Counted from the stretch's first letter, positions 25,964 through 35,313 are shown. The stretch is DNA of 57,420 nt from Gammaproteobacteria bacterium (GCA_026706665.1 JAPOYI010000046.1:1-57420), one strand, 5' to 3'. The notes: a model not told the origin generated them from the letters alone. Program-made: numbers and translations.

Positions 25964-26010
25964 GGAAATGCCGGTGTCCCTCCATCGGCTGATGCGTACT
26001 CGCATGGAAC
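25921..26010 (+). repeat. Repeat A, copy 3 (diverged)
   Basis: The first 47 or so bases match copies 1 and 2 closely; the second half is more diverged. The inner stem CGGGG-N6-CCCCG (25933-25948) is kept while the loop changes from GATGTT to AAGCTG, which suggests selection on the structure. It supplies the 3' end of the channel gene. Confidence 0.85.
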
Positions 26011-26263
26011 AGACGCATCCGGGGAGCGCCAGCGACCCGGGGCGATTGTTCCATGGGCGGCGAGCGGGGCCGGGCCACAGGCGGAGCCGCAGGCGACGGC
26101 TGTGGGGCACTTCCATGAAAAGCGGCGGACGACATTCCCGGAACCGAGAAAGTGACCCGGTAAACGCAGACAACAGCCCGACGATTACGAGTTGACGTTG
26201 CCCGTGCGATGCGACAGGAGTAACGTCGCAGGAATCGGATTGCCGTAAGGGGAGGGCAGTCGA
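26011..26263. other. Intergenic region before the NO-reductase-like operon
   Basis: About 250 bases without a gene. CATGGAACA (26003-26011) and TGTTCCATG (26047-26055) form a perfect 9-bp inverted repeat with a 35-base interior, at the end of repeat A. GACGTT (26194-26199) and AACGTC (26222-26227) form a second, looser pair close to the operon. The sequence AGGGGAGGG about 8 bases before the ATG at 26264 is a strong ribosome binding site. Confidence 0.5.
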
Positions 26264-26839
26264 ATGATTCAAGAGTCGATCATGCTGGTCACCGTCGTGC
26301 TGATGGCGGTGGTCACAGGCGTCTTTGTCTTTATTGCGGTAAACGCCGGCAAGGAAAGCGTCGACTATGGCCCGGTGCAGGCCAAGGCATTTGGCATCCG
26401 CACCGCGCTGTTCTGGGTAGTCATAGTGGCCGGAGTGCTCATTACGGTCATCACCACCCTCGACCTGCCGTACGCGGCCACCCGCGGCGACGTCGCCGAG
26501 GGCGCGGTCAAGGTCCAGGTCGAAGGCCGCCAATGGCTCTGGAACCTGAGCCAGGACTCCGTGGCGGCCGATGAGACGGTGCTGTTCGAGGTGACCGCCG
26601 GCGACGTCAATCATGGCCTCGGCGTCTACGGCCCGAACATGCGATTGCTGGGGCAGACCCAGGCGATGCCGGGATACGTCAACTCGCTGCAGCTCACGTT
26701 GCGCGAGCCGGGCACGTACAAGCTGCTTTGCCTCGAATACTGCGGCACCGCGCATCACGCGATGATGAGCAATTTCGAGGTTACGGCGCATCCCGAGCAC
26801 GCTGCCGCCGCCAACACGCAGGGGAGGGACGGCGCATGA
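26264..26839 (+). CDS. CuA-containing subunit II of a heme-copper NO reductase/oxidase (NorS-like)
   Basis: 191 residues. Two N-terminal hydrophobic segments are followed by a cupredoxin domain. The CuA site is complete: CLEYCGTAHHAMM (C-x3-C-x3-H-x2-M) plus the upstream His in VNHGLGVYGPNM. It accepts electrons from cytochrome c on the periplasmic face. It is shorter than A-type subunit II and lies directly before a subunit I that lacks the oxidase tyrosine, as in norS of norSY-senC-orf1 operons. Its stop overlaps the next start (ATGA). Confidence 0.85.
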   Translation: MIQESIMLVTVVLMAVVTGVFVFIAVNAGKESVDYGPVQAKAFGIRTALFWVVIVAGVLITVITTLDLPYAATRGDVAEGAVKVQVEGRQWLWNLSQDSVAADETVLFEVTAGDVNHGLGVYGPNMRLLGQTQAMPGYVNSLQLTLREPGTYKLLCLEYCGTAHHAMMSNFEVTAHPEHAAAANTQGRDGA

Positions 26840-28278
26840 GCGAAGCAACACTTTCACCCCTGCCGGCGTCCGCCCGCGCGGGCGTGCTGACCTACCTGGC
26901 GATTTCCGCCCTGGTATTCGTCCTCATGATGGCGCTTGGCCTGCTCATGCGGATCGGCCAGGCGGACTGGCTCTGGATGCCGCCTGACATCTTCTACCAG
27001 GTCATGACGGCCCACGGGGCCGGGATGGTCGGCATTTCGGGCCTCGCCGGGAGCGCCGTCATGTGGTACTTCCTGCGGCGCTACGTCGACCTGACGGTCG
27101 GCATCCTGTGGACGAACCTCGCGCTGTTCCTGCTGGGCGTGGTGCTGATCCTCGGAGGCATATTCCTCGGCGGGTTCGGCGGCGCCTGGACCTTCCTGTT
27201 CCCGCTGCCGTCGCATGGAATGGGCGCCTGGGGCAACGCCGGCGCGGCGTGTTACCTGCTCGGCCTGATGTCCATCGGGGTCGGGTTCCTGCTGCTCTAT
27301 CTCGACGTGGCGCGGGCGATCATCGGCAAGTACGGATCGCTGGCGAATGGACTTGGCTGGCCGCATCTCTTCGGCCGCGGAGAGGGCGAGCCGGCCCCGC
27401 CCACGGTGGTGGCATCCACTATGGTGCTGATCATCAACACCGCCGGCATCACGGCGGGCGCGGTGGTCCTGGTCCTGATCCTGGTCAACCTGTTCGTGCC
27501 GACGTTCGCCGTCGACGCGCTGCTGACCAAGAACCTGACCTACTTCTTCGGGCACGTGTTCATCAACGCGACGATCTACCAGGCGGTGATCGCGGTGTAC
27601 GAGATCCTGCCGACGTACACGAAGCGGGCGTGGCCCTCGAGCCGGGTGTTCCTGGCCGCGTGGACCGCATCGACAATCATGGTGATGTCGGTCTATCCGC
27701 ACCACCTGTTGATGGACTTCGTCATGCCGACCTGGGCGTTGATTCTCGGCCAGGTGATCTCGTACATGAGCGGGATTCCGATCCTGATCGTGACCGCCTA
27801 CAACGCGCTGACGAACATCTACCGTTCGGGAATGCGGTGGGACATCGTTTCCGGACTGCTGTTCCTGTCCATCTTCGGCTGGGGCGTGGGGATCATCCCG
27901 GCGATCATCGATGCGACCATCGCGGTCAACAACGTCATGCACAACACGATGTGGGTGCCGGGCCACGTGCACACCTACCTCATCGTGGGGCTGGTGGCCA
28001 TGCTGTTCGGCTTCATGTACCACGTCGCGGGCCAGAACGGCACGACGAAGATGATCGACAAGGTGGCTTTCTGGGTGTACGCGGCGGCGGGCATGGCGTT
28101 CTCGTTCATGTTCCTCCTTAGCGGCTACGTGTCCATTCCCCGGCGCTTTGCCGAGCACCTGCCCGAGTGGGTGGAGTACAGCGCGACCTCGTCGATCTTC
28201 GCGGTACTCGTCGTGCTTGCGGCGGCCGTGTTTGCCGTGCGGTTCCTGACCAGCCTGAAGTCCGCCCGGATGGCATGA
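26836..28278 (+). CDS. Heme-copper subunit I without the cross-linked Tyr: candidate sNOR-type NO reductase (NorY-like)
   Basis: 480 residues, twelve or more helices. H60 (MTAHGAGM) and H379 would bind low-spin heme, H377 (PGHVHTYL) high-spin heme, and H240, H289 and H290 CuB. In oxidases helix VI reads HPxVY, the Tyr being cross-linked to His; here it is HVFIN, giving N244 at that position. Loss of this Tyr is a mark of heme-copper enzymes that reduce NO instead of oxygen. Gene order (CuA subunit, this, SenC, small membrane protein) matches norSY-senC-orf1 described in ammonia oxidisers. A B-type oxidase with another electron donor residue is the alternative. Confidence 0.75.
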   Translation: MSEATLSPLPASARAGVLTYLAISALVFVLMMALGLLMRIGQADWLWMPPDIFYQVMTAHGAGMVGISGLAGSAVMWYFLRRYVDLTVGILWTNLALFLLGVVLILGGIFLGGFGGAWTFLFPLPSHGMGAWGNAGAACYLLGLMSIGVGFLLLYLDVARAIIGKYGSLANGLGWPHLFGRGEGEPAPPTVVASTMVLIINTAGITAGAVVLVLILVNLFVPTFAVDALLTKNLTYFFGHVFINATIYQAVIAVYEILPTYTKRAWPSSRVFLAAWTASTIMVMSVYPHHLLMDFVMPTWALILGQVISYMSGIPILIVTAYNALTNIYRSGMRWDIVSGLLFLSIFGWGVGIIPAIIDATIAVNNVMHNTMWVPGHVHTYLIVGLVAMLFGFMYHVAGQNGTTKMIDKVAFWVYAAAGMAFSFMFLLSGYVSIPRRFAEHLPEWVEYSATSSIFAVLVVLAAAVFAVRFLTSLKSARMA

Positions 28279-28892
28279 ACCGGTGGCTGTCGGCGGCGGC
28301 TACCGTCGCCGTCCTGCTCGGAGGGTTCCTGACCCTCTGGGCCGGGACGGATGGCGGCGCCGCCTGGACGGCCGAGAGCGCGCGGCGGCTCGACATCGCG
28401 GAGCGGCCACGCGACCTGCCGGATGCGGGGTTGCGCGATGTCGAGGGTCGATCCATCGATCTTGCGGGCCTTGAGCGCCCCATCGCCGTCGTCGATTTCA
28501 TCTACACCCGTTGTCCAACGGCGTGCGTGGACCTGGGCTCGACCTTTCGCGACCTGCAAGGCGAACTGGTTGCCCGCGGCTGGGAAGATCGGGTCGAACT
28601 GCTCAGCCTGACATTCGATCACGCGCACGACCGGTCTGCCGAGCTTGCGGGGTACCTTGCGCGTTTCGGAGCCGCCCCGAATCTCTGGAACGCGGCGCGT
28701 TTCGAGCGCGAAGACGACCTGAACACCGTGTTGCGCGACCTGGGCGTCATCGTCATCCCGGAACCGAACGTCGGATTCGTGCACAACACGGCCATCTATC
28801 TCGTGGACCAGGGCCGGGTGGTCGGGATATACGACTTCGATGATCGGCCCGGACTGCTGCGGGCCATCGAATGGCGGTTGAACACCGGTTAG
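28275..28892 (+). CDS. SCO1/SenC-family copper chaperone
   Basis: 205 residues. One N-terminal helix anchors a thioredoxin-like domain with the copper site CPTAC (in YTRCPTACVDLG) and the distal His in VGFVHNTAIYLVD. It would load copper into the CuA site of the adjacent subunit II. Overlaps the upstream stop (ATGA) and the following gene by 22 bases. Confidence 0.88.
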   Translation: MNRWLSAAATVAVLLGGFLTLWAGTDGGAAWTAESARRLDIAERPRDLPDAGLRDVEGRSIDLAGLERPIAVVDFIYTRCPTACVDLGSTFRDLQGELVARGWEDRVELLSLTFDHAHDRSAELAGYLARFGAAPNLWNAARFEREDDLNTVLRDLGVIVIPEPNVGFVHNTAIYLVDQGRVVGIYDFDDRPGLLRAIEWRLNTG

Positions 28893-29497
28893 CGCCGACC
28901 GCCGCGTTCGGGCTGGCCGGGACACTGCTCTCCCTGGCCACGTGGGTTGCGATCGCATTCACGCCGTTCGGGACCTGGCTGGAATCACGCCTTGTGACTC
29001 ACGTGCTGGTCGAGATTCCCGTGCTGGTGGCGGTCGGGTTCGTTCTCGGGCGATGCATCGAGCCGCGGCTGCGCAATGCGCTGGAACCGCTAAACGGGGG
29101 CGGCATCCCGGGCATCCTCCTGGTCACCTTCGCGCTGGCGTTCTGGATGATCCCGCGCTGGCTCGACGCGTCGCTGCAGGCGCCCGAGGTCGCTGCGGCC
29201 AAGTGCATTTCGCTCGTGATCCTTGCGGGCATGCCGCTGGCATGGAGCTGGGACCGTTTGCATCCCATTGCAAGGGGCCTCGTGAAGATAGAGTTCCTGG
29301 CAATGTGCTTTCGTCTCGGCTGGCTCTATCTCATTTCGCCGGACCGTCTGTGCAATAGTTACCTGATCGACGATCAGGTACTGTTGGGTCAGGGCTTGCT
29401 GGTGGTCGGGATCGCGCTGTCCATCACCTGGCTGTACCCGGTTTTCTTCGGTGCGTGGTCGGCGCCGTCGCCGCGCGGGCAAGGTGAAGCAACATGA
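28871..29497 (+). CDS. Small integral membrane protein, orf1 position of norSY-senC-orf1-type operon
   Basis: 208 residues with about six hydrophobic helices, no recognised motif. Features that stand out are the opening TAAFGLAGTLLSLATWVAIA, IPRWLDASLQAPEVAAAKC, PLAWSWDRLHP and the loop SPDRLCNSYLIDDQ. Its place after the SCO gene corresponds to orf1 of the sNOR operons; a role in assembly or as an extra subunit is an inference. It overlaps the SCO genes on both sides, so it belongs to the same message. Confidence 0.65.
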   Translation: MAVEHRLAPTAAFGLAGTLLSLATWVAIAFTPFGTWLESRLVTHVLVEIPVLVAVGFVLGRCIEPRLRNALEPLNGGGIPGILLVTFALAFWMIPRWLDASLQAPEVAAAKCISLVILAGMPLAWSWDRLHPIARGLVKIEFLAMCFRLGWLYLISPDRLCNSYLIDDQVLLGQGLLVVGIALSITWLYPVFFGAWSAPSPRGQGEAT

Positions 29498-30078
29498 ACA
29501 TGTCGCCGCGAATGAAGAGCATCGGTTTCTTCGCCATCGTTCTCGCCGTCGTCGCGGGATCGTTCGCGTTGGCCGTCAGGTACTCGGAAGCCAGGGATCA
29601 ACGCGTGGCGTTCTCGCTTGTCGACCAGCATGGGGATACCGTCACGCAGAAGGACCTCGGGGGTCGCTACCTGCTGGTTTTCTTCGGGTTCACGAATTGC
29701 CACGGCATCTGTCCGACCTACATGAGCGACCTGACCCGCGTGATGGCGGACCTCGATGGCACGGGGCACTCGCGCCGGGTCACGCCGGTCTTCATCTCGG
29801 TCGATCCGGAACGGGATGATCCCGCCGCAGTCAACGCCTACGTGGCGCGCTTCGACGTGCGCTTCGTCGGCCTGACAGGGTCGCGGGCAGCCCTGGAACA
29901 GACGGCGAAGTCGTTCAGGACCTACCTTCAGGACGCCGCGCCGCGGATCGCGAAGGACTACCAGGTGTCGCACTCGTCGACGGTCTACGTCGTCGATCCG
30001 TACGGTCGCATCGTCGACTTCATGTCCTTCGCCGAAGGCGTCGAAGTCGTGGCGGAACGTGTGAGGGAGCTGGTGTAG
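29494..30078 (+). CDS. Second SCO1/SenC-family protein
   Basis: 194 residues. N-terminal helix, then FFGFTNCHGICPTYMSDL with the CxxxC copper site and the usual VFISVDPERD, and the distal His in VSHSSTVYVVD. It is more typical of the SCO family than the first copy. Two different SCO proteins in one operon suggest separate jobs, for instance copper delivery and thiol reduction of CuA. Overlaps the preceding gene by ATGA. Confidence 0.88.
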   Translation: MNMSPRMKSIGFFAIVLAVVAGSFALAVRYSEARDQRVAFSLVDQHGDTVTQKDLGGRYLLVFFGFTNCHGICPTYMSDLTRVMADLDGTGHSRRVTPVFISVDPERDDPAAVNAYVARFDVRFVGLTGSRAALEQTAKSFRTYLQDAAPRIAKDYQVSHSSTVYVVDPYGRIVDFMSFAEGVEVVAERVRELV

Positions 30079-30081
30079 TCC

Positions 30082-30095
30082 GGTCGGGTCCGACC
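30082..30095. terminator. Short hairpin between convergent genes
   Basis: GGTCGG-GT-CCGACC directly follows the SCO stop and lies before the 3' end of the convergent ATPase. Only 6 bp and no T-run, so termination is uncertain. Confidence 0.3.
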
Positions 30096-30101
30096 CCGCG
30101 C

Positions 30102-31259
30102 CTACCATGGCTTCAACTCCTGGATCAGGTGTGTTGACGCGACTGCTCGTATGTTCTGGGCCATGTCGAAAGAATGCTGTCCGGCATGAATGACGAATAA
30201 ACGCTGGAGGTTCAAGTCGGCCAGAACGGTTCGCATTGATCGCGTGACGGTTGGAGCCGATGTACGCTTGATCTCGAATCCCCAGCGCCTCCGGCCCCGA
30301 ACAACAAGCAGGTCGAGTTCGGCGCCCGTGTGGGTCGCCCAGAAAAAGCACTCGTGCGATCGGACGGCAAGCAGCCGGGTAACGTGCGAAATCACGAATC
30401 CTTCCCAGGACGCACCGAGTTTTGGATGCGCTTCAAGGTCAGCCTTGTGGATGATTCCAAGCAGTGCATGCAAAAGGCCCGAATCGGCGAGGTAGACCTT
30501 GGGAGCCTTGACCTGACGTTTCTTCAGATTCTCGTGCCATGGTTGCAGTTGCCGGACGACAAACGCCGACGTAAGGATGTCAAGGTAGCGGCGAATGGTC
30601 GTATGGTTGACGCCGAAGTTCCGGGCAAACTCCGAGGCGTTCCAGACATTGCCGTGATAGTGGGACACCATCGTCCAGAACCGTCGGATCGTGGAAGCGC
30701 TTGCGCGAATGCCGAGTTGCGGCAGATCTCGTTCGAGAAACGTACTTATGAAGTCTTCGCGCCAAGCGTGACTTCTCGTGTTGGACGCGGCGAGGAACGA
30801 GCGGGGAAAGCCGCCACGAAGCCAGAGTTTCGAGTGGTTCCCGATCTCCACTTCCTGTAGAGAGAATCCGTCGAGCGCGTGCAATGCGAGGCGTCCCGCC
30901 AGCGTCTCGTTCCCTTGCTGGAGCAATTCCGGTGAGGCACTTCCCAGCACCAGGAACCTGGCACGGATTGGTCTGCGGTCCGCCAGCACGCGGAGAAGCG
31001 GAAACAGGTTGGGCATCCGTTGAATCTCGTCCAGTATGACGAGTCCCCTGAGCGGTTCCAGAGCCAATTCCGGATCGGCCAGCCGGACGATGTCGCGTTG
31101 GCTCTCCAGGTCGAAGGCGTGACAAGGCTGTTTCCACTCTCTTTGGAGGTCTCCCGCCAGCGTCGTCTTGCCGACCTGCCTGGCACCGAGAATTGCGACA
31201 ACCGGATTGTCGCGCAGAAGCGTTCGCAATCGCGCGAGCTGTTGTGGACGCCGTATCAC
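30102..31259 (-). CDS. AAA_14/DUF4143-family ATPase with PD-(D/E)xK-like C-terminus
   Basis: 385 residues. Walker A GARQVGKT (25-32), Walker B LVILDEIQ (73-80), a sensor-like FLVLGSAS, a winged-helix region around residues 205-245, and a C-terminal nuclease-like strand pair GAELDLLVVRGRRRWGFEIK. The family is common, laterally transferred and of unknown function. GTG start. A perfect 10-bp inverted repeat lies 12 bases upstream. A decayed relative stands at 56440-57341. Confidence 0.88.
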   Translation of the reverse strand: MIRRPQQLARLRTLLRDNPVVAILGARQVGKTTLAGDLQREWKQPCHAFDLESQRDIVRLADPELALEPLRGLVILDEIQRMPNLFPLLRVLADRRPIRARFLVLGSASPELLQQGNETLAGRLALHALDGFSLQEVEIGNHSKLWLRGGFPRSFLAASNTRSHAWREDFISTFLERDLPQLGIRASASTIRRFWTMVSHYHGNVWNASEFARNFGVNHTTIRRYLDILTSAFVVRQLQPWHENLKKRQVKAPKVYLADSGLLHALLGIIHKADLEAHPKLGASWEGFVISHVTRLLAVRSHECFFWATHTGAELDLLVVRGRRRWGFEIKRTSAPTVTRSMRTVLADLNLQRLFVIHAGQHSFDMAQNIRAVASTHLIQELKPW

Positions 31260-31271
31260 GCCCTACATCGT

Positions 31272-31310
31272 ACCCTGAAATATGATGGGTAGTAACTCAG
31301 ATTTCAGGGT
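31272..31310. promoter_or_regulatory. Perfect 10-bp inverted repeat upstream of DUF4143 ATPase
   Basis: ACCCTGAAAT (31272-31281) and ATTTCAGGGT (31301-31310) with 19 bases between. AT-rich and placed where the ATPase promoter should be, so either an operator for the ATPase itself or its DNA target. Confidence 0.6.
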
Positions 31311-31387
31311 TACGGATCTCCGCGCGCGCCGGATGCGCGACTGTTCAGGATGCCCGTGTCGCGAGTAGGTGCCAAGCGATGGATTGG

Positions 31388-32158
31388 TCAAGTTGTCAGT
31401 TTCTCTGATACCGCCTTCGTGCCGCACACACTGCAGTTCGGGTTCTTGGGTAACGTGAACTTGCGCCATTCCATGCGCTTGGCGTCGAGATAGAGCACGT
31501 GGCCGACGAGCGTGTCGCCAACCCCGGCGATCAGTTTCACGGCTTCCATGGCCTGCACGGTGCCGACGATGCCGACCAGGGGGGCGATGACGCCGTTCTC
31601 CGCGCAGTTCAGTTCTTCGCCTTCTCCTTCGGGATAGAGGCACTGGTAGCAGGGCGAGTCCGAGTCCCGCTTGTCGAACACCGCCACCTGTCCTTCCATG
31701 CGAATCGCTGCGCCGGAGACGAGTGGTGTCCCGGTCTCGACGCACATCGCATTGATCGCGATACGGCTCGCCATGTTGTCAGTGGCGTCGAGCACGACAT
31801 CCGCGTCCCTTACCGCCGTCGCCAGGGTTTCGCCTTCAAGCCTGCTGCACAACGGGGCGACGCTCACGGTGGAATTGATTCTGGCGATCGCCGAGGCGGC
31901 GGACGTGGCCTTCGCCTGACCGACCGTCGCTTCGCCGTGCGCGATCTGGCGCTGCAGGTTCGACAGGTCGACGGCGTCGTCGTCAGCGAGGGTCAGGTGA
32001 CCGACGCCGGCGGCGGCGAGGTACATCGCGGCAGGTGAGCCGAGCCCGCCGACACCGGCGATCAGCACGCGGGCTGACAACAGGCTCTCCTGGCCGCCGA
32101 TGTCGAACTCCGGCAGCATGATCTGGCGGCTGTAGCGCAGAAGCTGGTCGTCGTTCAC
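31388..32158 (-). CDS. moeB: ThiF/MoeB-family E1-like adenylyltransferase
   Basis: 256 residues. Rossmann ATP site VLIAGVGGLGSPAAMYLAAA, DLSNLQRQ, VLDATDNMASR, and zinc knuckles CYQCL and CSVCG. No rhodanese domain is fused, so it is MoeB or ThiF type; the position after prmC is that of moeB in many gammaproteobacteria. It adenylates the C-terminal glycine of MoaD or ThiS for sulfur transfer. Start GTG 32158 overlaps the prmC stop (GTGA). Confidence 0.85.
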   Translation of the reverse strand: MNDDQLLRYSRQIMLPEFDIGGQESLLSARVLIAGVGGLGSPAAMYLAAAGVGHLTLADDDAVDLSNLQRQIAHGEATVGQAKATSAASAIARINSTVSVAPLCSRLEGETLATAVRDADVVLDATDNMASRIAINAMCVETGTPLVSGAAIRMEGQVAVFDKRDSDSPCYQCLYPEGEGEELNCAENGVIAPLVGIVGTVQAMEAVKLIAGVGDTLVGHVLYLDAKRMEWRKFTLPKNPNCSVCGTKAVSEKLTT

Positions 32159-32970
32159 GCCCGTTGCCCCAGCGTGACGCGCGGGAGTGAGGCCAGGTCG
32201 CGGCGCGTTTCGCCACGCAGGAAATTTGCGTCCCGGAACATCTCGTGCAGGTGATCCGCCTGGTCGTAGCCGTGTTCCACCAGGAGGAATCCTCCCTGGG
32301 CGAGGTGGTTCGGGGCTTGGCGAACGATGTGACGCAAATGCGACAGGCCGTCGGGTCCGCCGATCAGCGCCCGGTGAGGTTCGAATCGCAGGTCGCCCCG
32401 ACGGAGGTGGGGATCGTCCTCGGCTACGTAGGGGGGATTGGCGAGGATCAAATCGTAGGGTCCTTCCACCGCCGCAAACCAGTCGGACTCGTAGAACGTG
32501 GCCTTGATGCCGAGACGTTCGGCATTGCGGCAGGCGAGGGCGACGCAGGCGGGATCGCAGTCGACCCCTTCGACGTTCGCCGTGGGGCGACTGGCCGCAA
32601 TTGCCAACGCCACGGCGCCAGAACCGGTTCCGAGATCCAGTACGCGCGCGCAGGGCTGTGGGGATATGCGTGCCAGGGCGGCCTCGACCAGGCATTCGGT
32701 TTCCGGACGCGGAATCAGCGCGCACTGGTCCACGGCCAGCGTGAGGTTCCAGAATCCGCGCTCGCCGATGATGTAGGCCACGGGCTCGCCGCGCCGGCGC
32801 CGCTCGATGCAGTTCGCGTGCCGGCTCGCCAACCGGGCGGAAACGCGGCGTTCGGGGAATGCGTACAGGTCACTCGATTGCTCTTGCAACGCGTGTGCCG
32901 TCAACAGTTCCGCTTCGGCCCTCGGCAGTGCGGCTCGAGCTGTTGCGAAGCAGGCGCCCAGCGTGCTCAC
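32155..32970 (-). CDS. prmC: Peptide chain release factor N5-glutamine methyltransferase
   Basis: 271 residues. SAM-binding [16 protein letters not shown], the substrate-glutamine motif NPPY in [12 protein letters not shown], and the family segment [13 protein letters not shown]. PrmC methylates the Gln of the GGQ motif in release factors; it directly follows prfA and overlaps it by ATGA. Confidence 0.93.
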   Translation of the reverse strand: MSTLGACFATARAALPRAEAELLTAHALQEQSSDLYAFPERRVSARLASRHANCIERRRRGEPVAYIIGERGFWNLTLAVDQCALIPRPETECLVEAALARISPQPCARVLDLGTGSGAVALAIAASRPTANVEGVDCDPACVALACRNAERLGIKATFYESDWFAAVEGPYDLILANPPYVAEDDPHLRRGDLRFEPHRALIGGPDGLSHLRHIVRQAPNHLAQGGFLLVEHGYDQADHLHEMFRDANFLRGETRRDLASLPRVTLGQRA

Positions 32971-34058
32971 TCGCCATCACCCATGCCGGCGAGCAGGTCC
33001 GCCTGGTGTTCTTCCGTCAGGCGGCCGATGAACGTGTCGAGGCTGCCGTTCAACACTTCGTCGAGCTTGTAGAGCACCATTCCGATACGGTGATCCGTCA
33101 CCCTGCGTTCGGAGAAGTTGTAGGTCCGGATGCGCTCCGAGCGGTCGCCCGAGCCGACCAGGTTGCGGCGCGTTCGATCTCGTTCGTCGCGTTGTTCGGC
33201 GCGCGCCTGGTCCAGCAGCTTCGCGTTCAGCAGCGACATCGCCCGCATGCGGTTCTGGTGCTGCGACCGCTCGTCCTGGCATTCCACCACGATGCCTGAC
33301 GGCAGGTGCGTCAGGCGCACCGCGGAATCCGTCTTGTTGACATGCTGTCCGCCGGCGCCGGACGCGCGGTACGTGTCCACGCGCACGTCCTTGGCATCGA
33401 TATGCACTGCATCGATCTCCTTCTGTTCGGGGAGAACTGCGACGGTGCACGCCGAGGTATGGATGCGTCCCTGGGATTCGGTCTCGGGCACCCGCTGTAC
33501 CCGGTGCGCGCCGGACTCGAACTTCAGGCGTTCGAAAACGTCCTTGCCGGCAATGCGGGCGACGACCTCCTTGTAGCCGCCGTGTTCCCCGGGACGCTCC
33601 GAGAGCTTCTGCAGTTGCCAGCCGCGCTCTTCGGCGTAGCGGCCGTACATGCGGAACAGGTCGCCCGCGAAAAGCGCGGCTTCGTCGCCGCCGGTTCCGG
33701 CGCGGATTTCCAGGAATACGTCGAGGGCGTCGTCCGGGTCCTTTGGCAGCAGCAGTCGCTTCAGCTCGCCCATGGCCTGCTCCGCCTCGGCCTGGTGTGC
33801 CTCGGCCTCCTCCTGGGCGAGTTCCCGCAGTTCCGGATCGTCGTCGTCGAGCAGTGCCTCGGATTCCTCCAACTCCGATGTTGCCTGCTTCAGTGCGCTG
33901 TAGGCGGCCAGCACCGGTTCGAGTTCCGCGAACTCCTTCATCAACGCGGTATAACGGTTGCGGTCGCCGACAACCTCGGGGTCCGAGAGCAGCGACGAGA
34001 TTTCCTCGTGCCGGTCGATCAAGCGGTCCAGCTTGGCGGCCAGGGTCGGGGGAAGCAC
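32967..34058 (-). CDS. prfA: Peptide chain release factor 1
   Basis: 363 residues, the usual length. The GGQ catalytic motif is in [16 protein letters not shown] and the peptide region HGGYKEVV lies before it. RF1 terminates translation at UAA and UAG. It starts with GTG one base after the hemA stop and continues into prmC, as in E. coli. Confidence 0.95.
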   Translation of the reverse strand: MLPPTLAAKLDRLIDRHEEISSLLSDPEVVGDRNRYTALMKEFAELEPVLAAYSALKQATSELEESEALLDDDDPELRELAQEEAEAHQAEAEQAMGELKRLLLPKDPDDALDVFLEIRAGTGGDEAALFAGDLFRMYGRYAEERGWQLQKLSERPGEHGGYKEVVARIAGKDVFERLKFESGAHRVQRVPETESQGRIHTSACTVAVLPEQKEIDAVHIDAKDVRVDTYRASGAGGQHVNKTDSAVRLTHLPSGIVVECQDERSQHQNRMRAMSLLNAKLLDQARAEQRDERDRTRRNLVGSGDRSERIRTYNFSERRVTDHRIGMVLYKLDEVLNGSLDTFIGRLTEEHQADLLAGMGDGE

Positions 34059-34059
34059 T

Positions 34060-35313
34060 TCAGTCCAACCCGTAGCGTGAGCGCAGGTAGTTCAGAATGT
34101 CGGTTCGGCCGTCGGCGCTGGCGTCCCGCAGCGCGGCGATGGGTCCGTGCAGGAGCTTGTTGGTAAGGTCGCGTGCCAGCCGCTCAATCACCTCTTCCGG
34201 AACCTGGTCGGTACCGAGACGCCGCAGTGCGCGGGCGAGTTCCTCGTCGCGGGCATCGTCGGCCCGTTTGCGAAACTGCCCAAGCAGTGCCTGGTTTTCC
34301 CGGACGCGCCGTTGTCGCGTGTAGCGCTCGACGCCTTCCGCAACCATCCCTTCCGCTTGAAGCGCCGCCTCGCCCCGTATGGCCACGTTGTCTTCGACCA
34401 CTTCCGTGAGGTCGTCGATCGAGTACAGGAACACGTCATCGAGATCGCCGGCAGCGGGTTCTATGTCCCTTGGCACGGCGATGTCCACCAGGAACATTGG
34501 CTTGTGGCGTCGCTCCCGGATTGCGTGTTCGACCATTTGTCTCGTGATGACGTGGTTCGCGCTGCCGGTGGAACTGATGACGATGTCGTATTGCGGCAGG
34601 TTGGCCGCGAGTTCATCCAATTCGATCGCGCCGCCGGTGCCGTTCGCGCGGGCCAGGGCGTCGGCGGCCTCGAAGGTCCGATTGGCGATGCCGATGTGGT
34701 GTATCCCGGCCTGGCACAGGTGACGCGCCACCAGGTCGATCATCTCTCCCGCACCAACGAGCAGGGCATCGATCCCCGACAGGTCCGCAAAGATATGTTG
34801 CGCCATGGTCACGGCTGCGTAGGCGATGGAGACCGGGTTCTTTCCGATGTCCGTCTCGGCACGGACCCGCTTCGCGATATTCAGGGCATACCGGGAGAGC
34901 AGGTCGAGTTCCGGGCCCATGGCATCGGATTGCCGCGCCGCGTCGAATGCCGACTTGACCTGGCCCAGGATCTGCGGCTCGCCCAGCACCTGGGACTCGA
35001 GCCCGGCAGCGACCCGCATGGCGTGCGCGGCGGCATCGGCGTTCCACAACGCGTAGGCGGCGTGCGCCAGCTCGCCGACCGGTACGTTGCGGTCCCGCGC
35101 GAGCCAGTTCGCGACCGGATCGTGATCCGGCGAGTCCAGGGCGCAGTAAATTTCGGTACGATTGCAGGTCGACAGGATCGCGGCTTCGGACAGCGATGGA
35201 ACTTCGCCAAGCCGGGAGAGCGCGCGCGGCAATTCCTGGTGTGCGAATGCCATGCGCTCCCGCATGTCGATGGGCGCGGTTCGGAAACTAACACCGTAAG
35301 CCAGAAGGGCCAT
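34060..35313 (-). CDS. hemA: Glutamyl-tRNA reductase
   Basis: 417 residues. Catalytic Cys falls at residue 50 in [10 protein letters not shown] when the ATG at 35313 is used, as in E. coli; the longer frame from 35340 is less likely. NADPH-binding [22 protein letters not shown] and the C-terminal dimerisation helices are present. It makes glutamate-1-semialdehyde, the first step of C5 heme synthesis, which this cytochrome-rich organism needs. Divergent from lolB. Confidence 0.95.
   Translation of the reverse strand: MALLAYGVSFRTAPIDMRERMAFAHQELPRALSRLGEVPSLSEAAILSTCNRTEIYCALDSPDHDPVANWLARDRNVPVGELAHAAYALWNADAAAHAMRVAAGLESQVLGEPQILGQVKSAFDAARQSDAMGPELDLLSRYALNIAKRVRAETDIGKNPVSIAYAAVTMAQHIFADLSGIDALLVGAGEMIDLVARHLCQAGIHHIGIANRTFEAADALARANGTGGAIELDELAANLPQYDIVISSTGSANHVITRQMVEHAIRERRHKPMFLVDIAVPRDIEPAAGDLDDVFLYSIDDLTEVVEDNVAIRGEAALQAEGMVAEGVERYTRQRRVRENQALLGQFRKRADDARDEELARALRRLGTDQVPEEVIERLARDLTNKLLHGPIAALRDASADGRTDILNYLRSRYGLD

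Noticed and set aside
26836-28278. Ordinary B-type (ba3) cytochrome oxidase.
   Set aside because: The helix VI Tyr is Asn and the operon has the sNOR gene order; kept as an alternative only.
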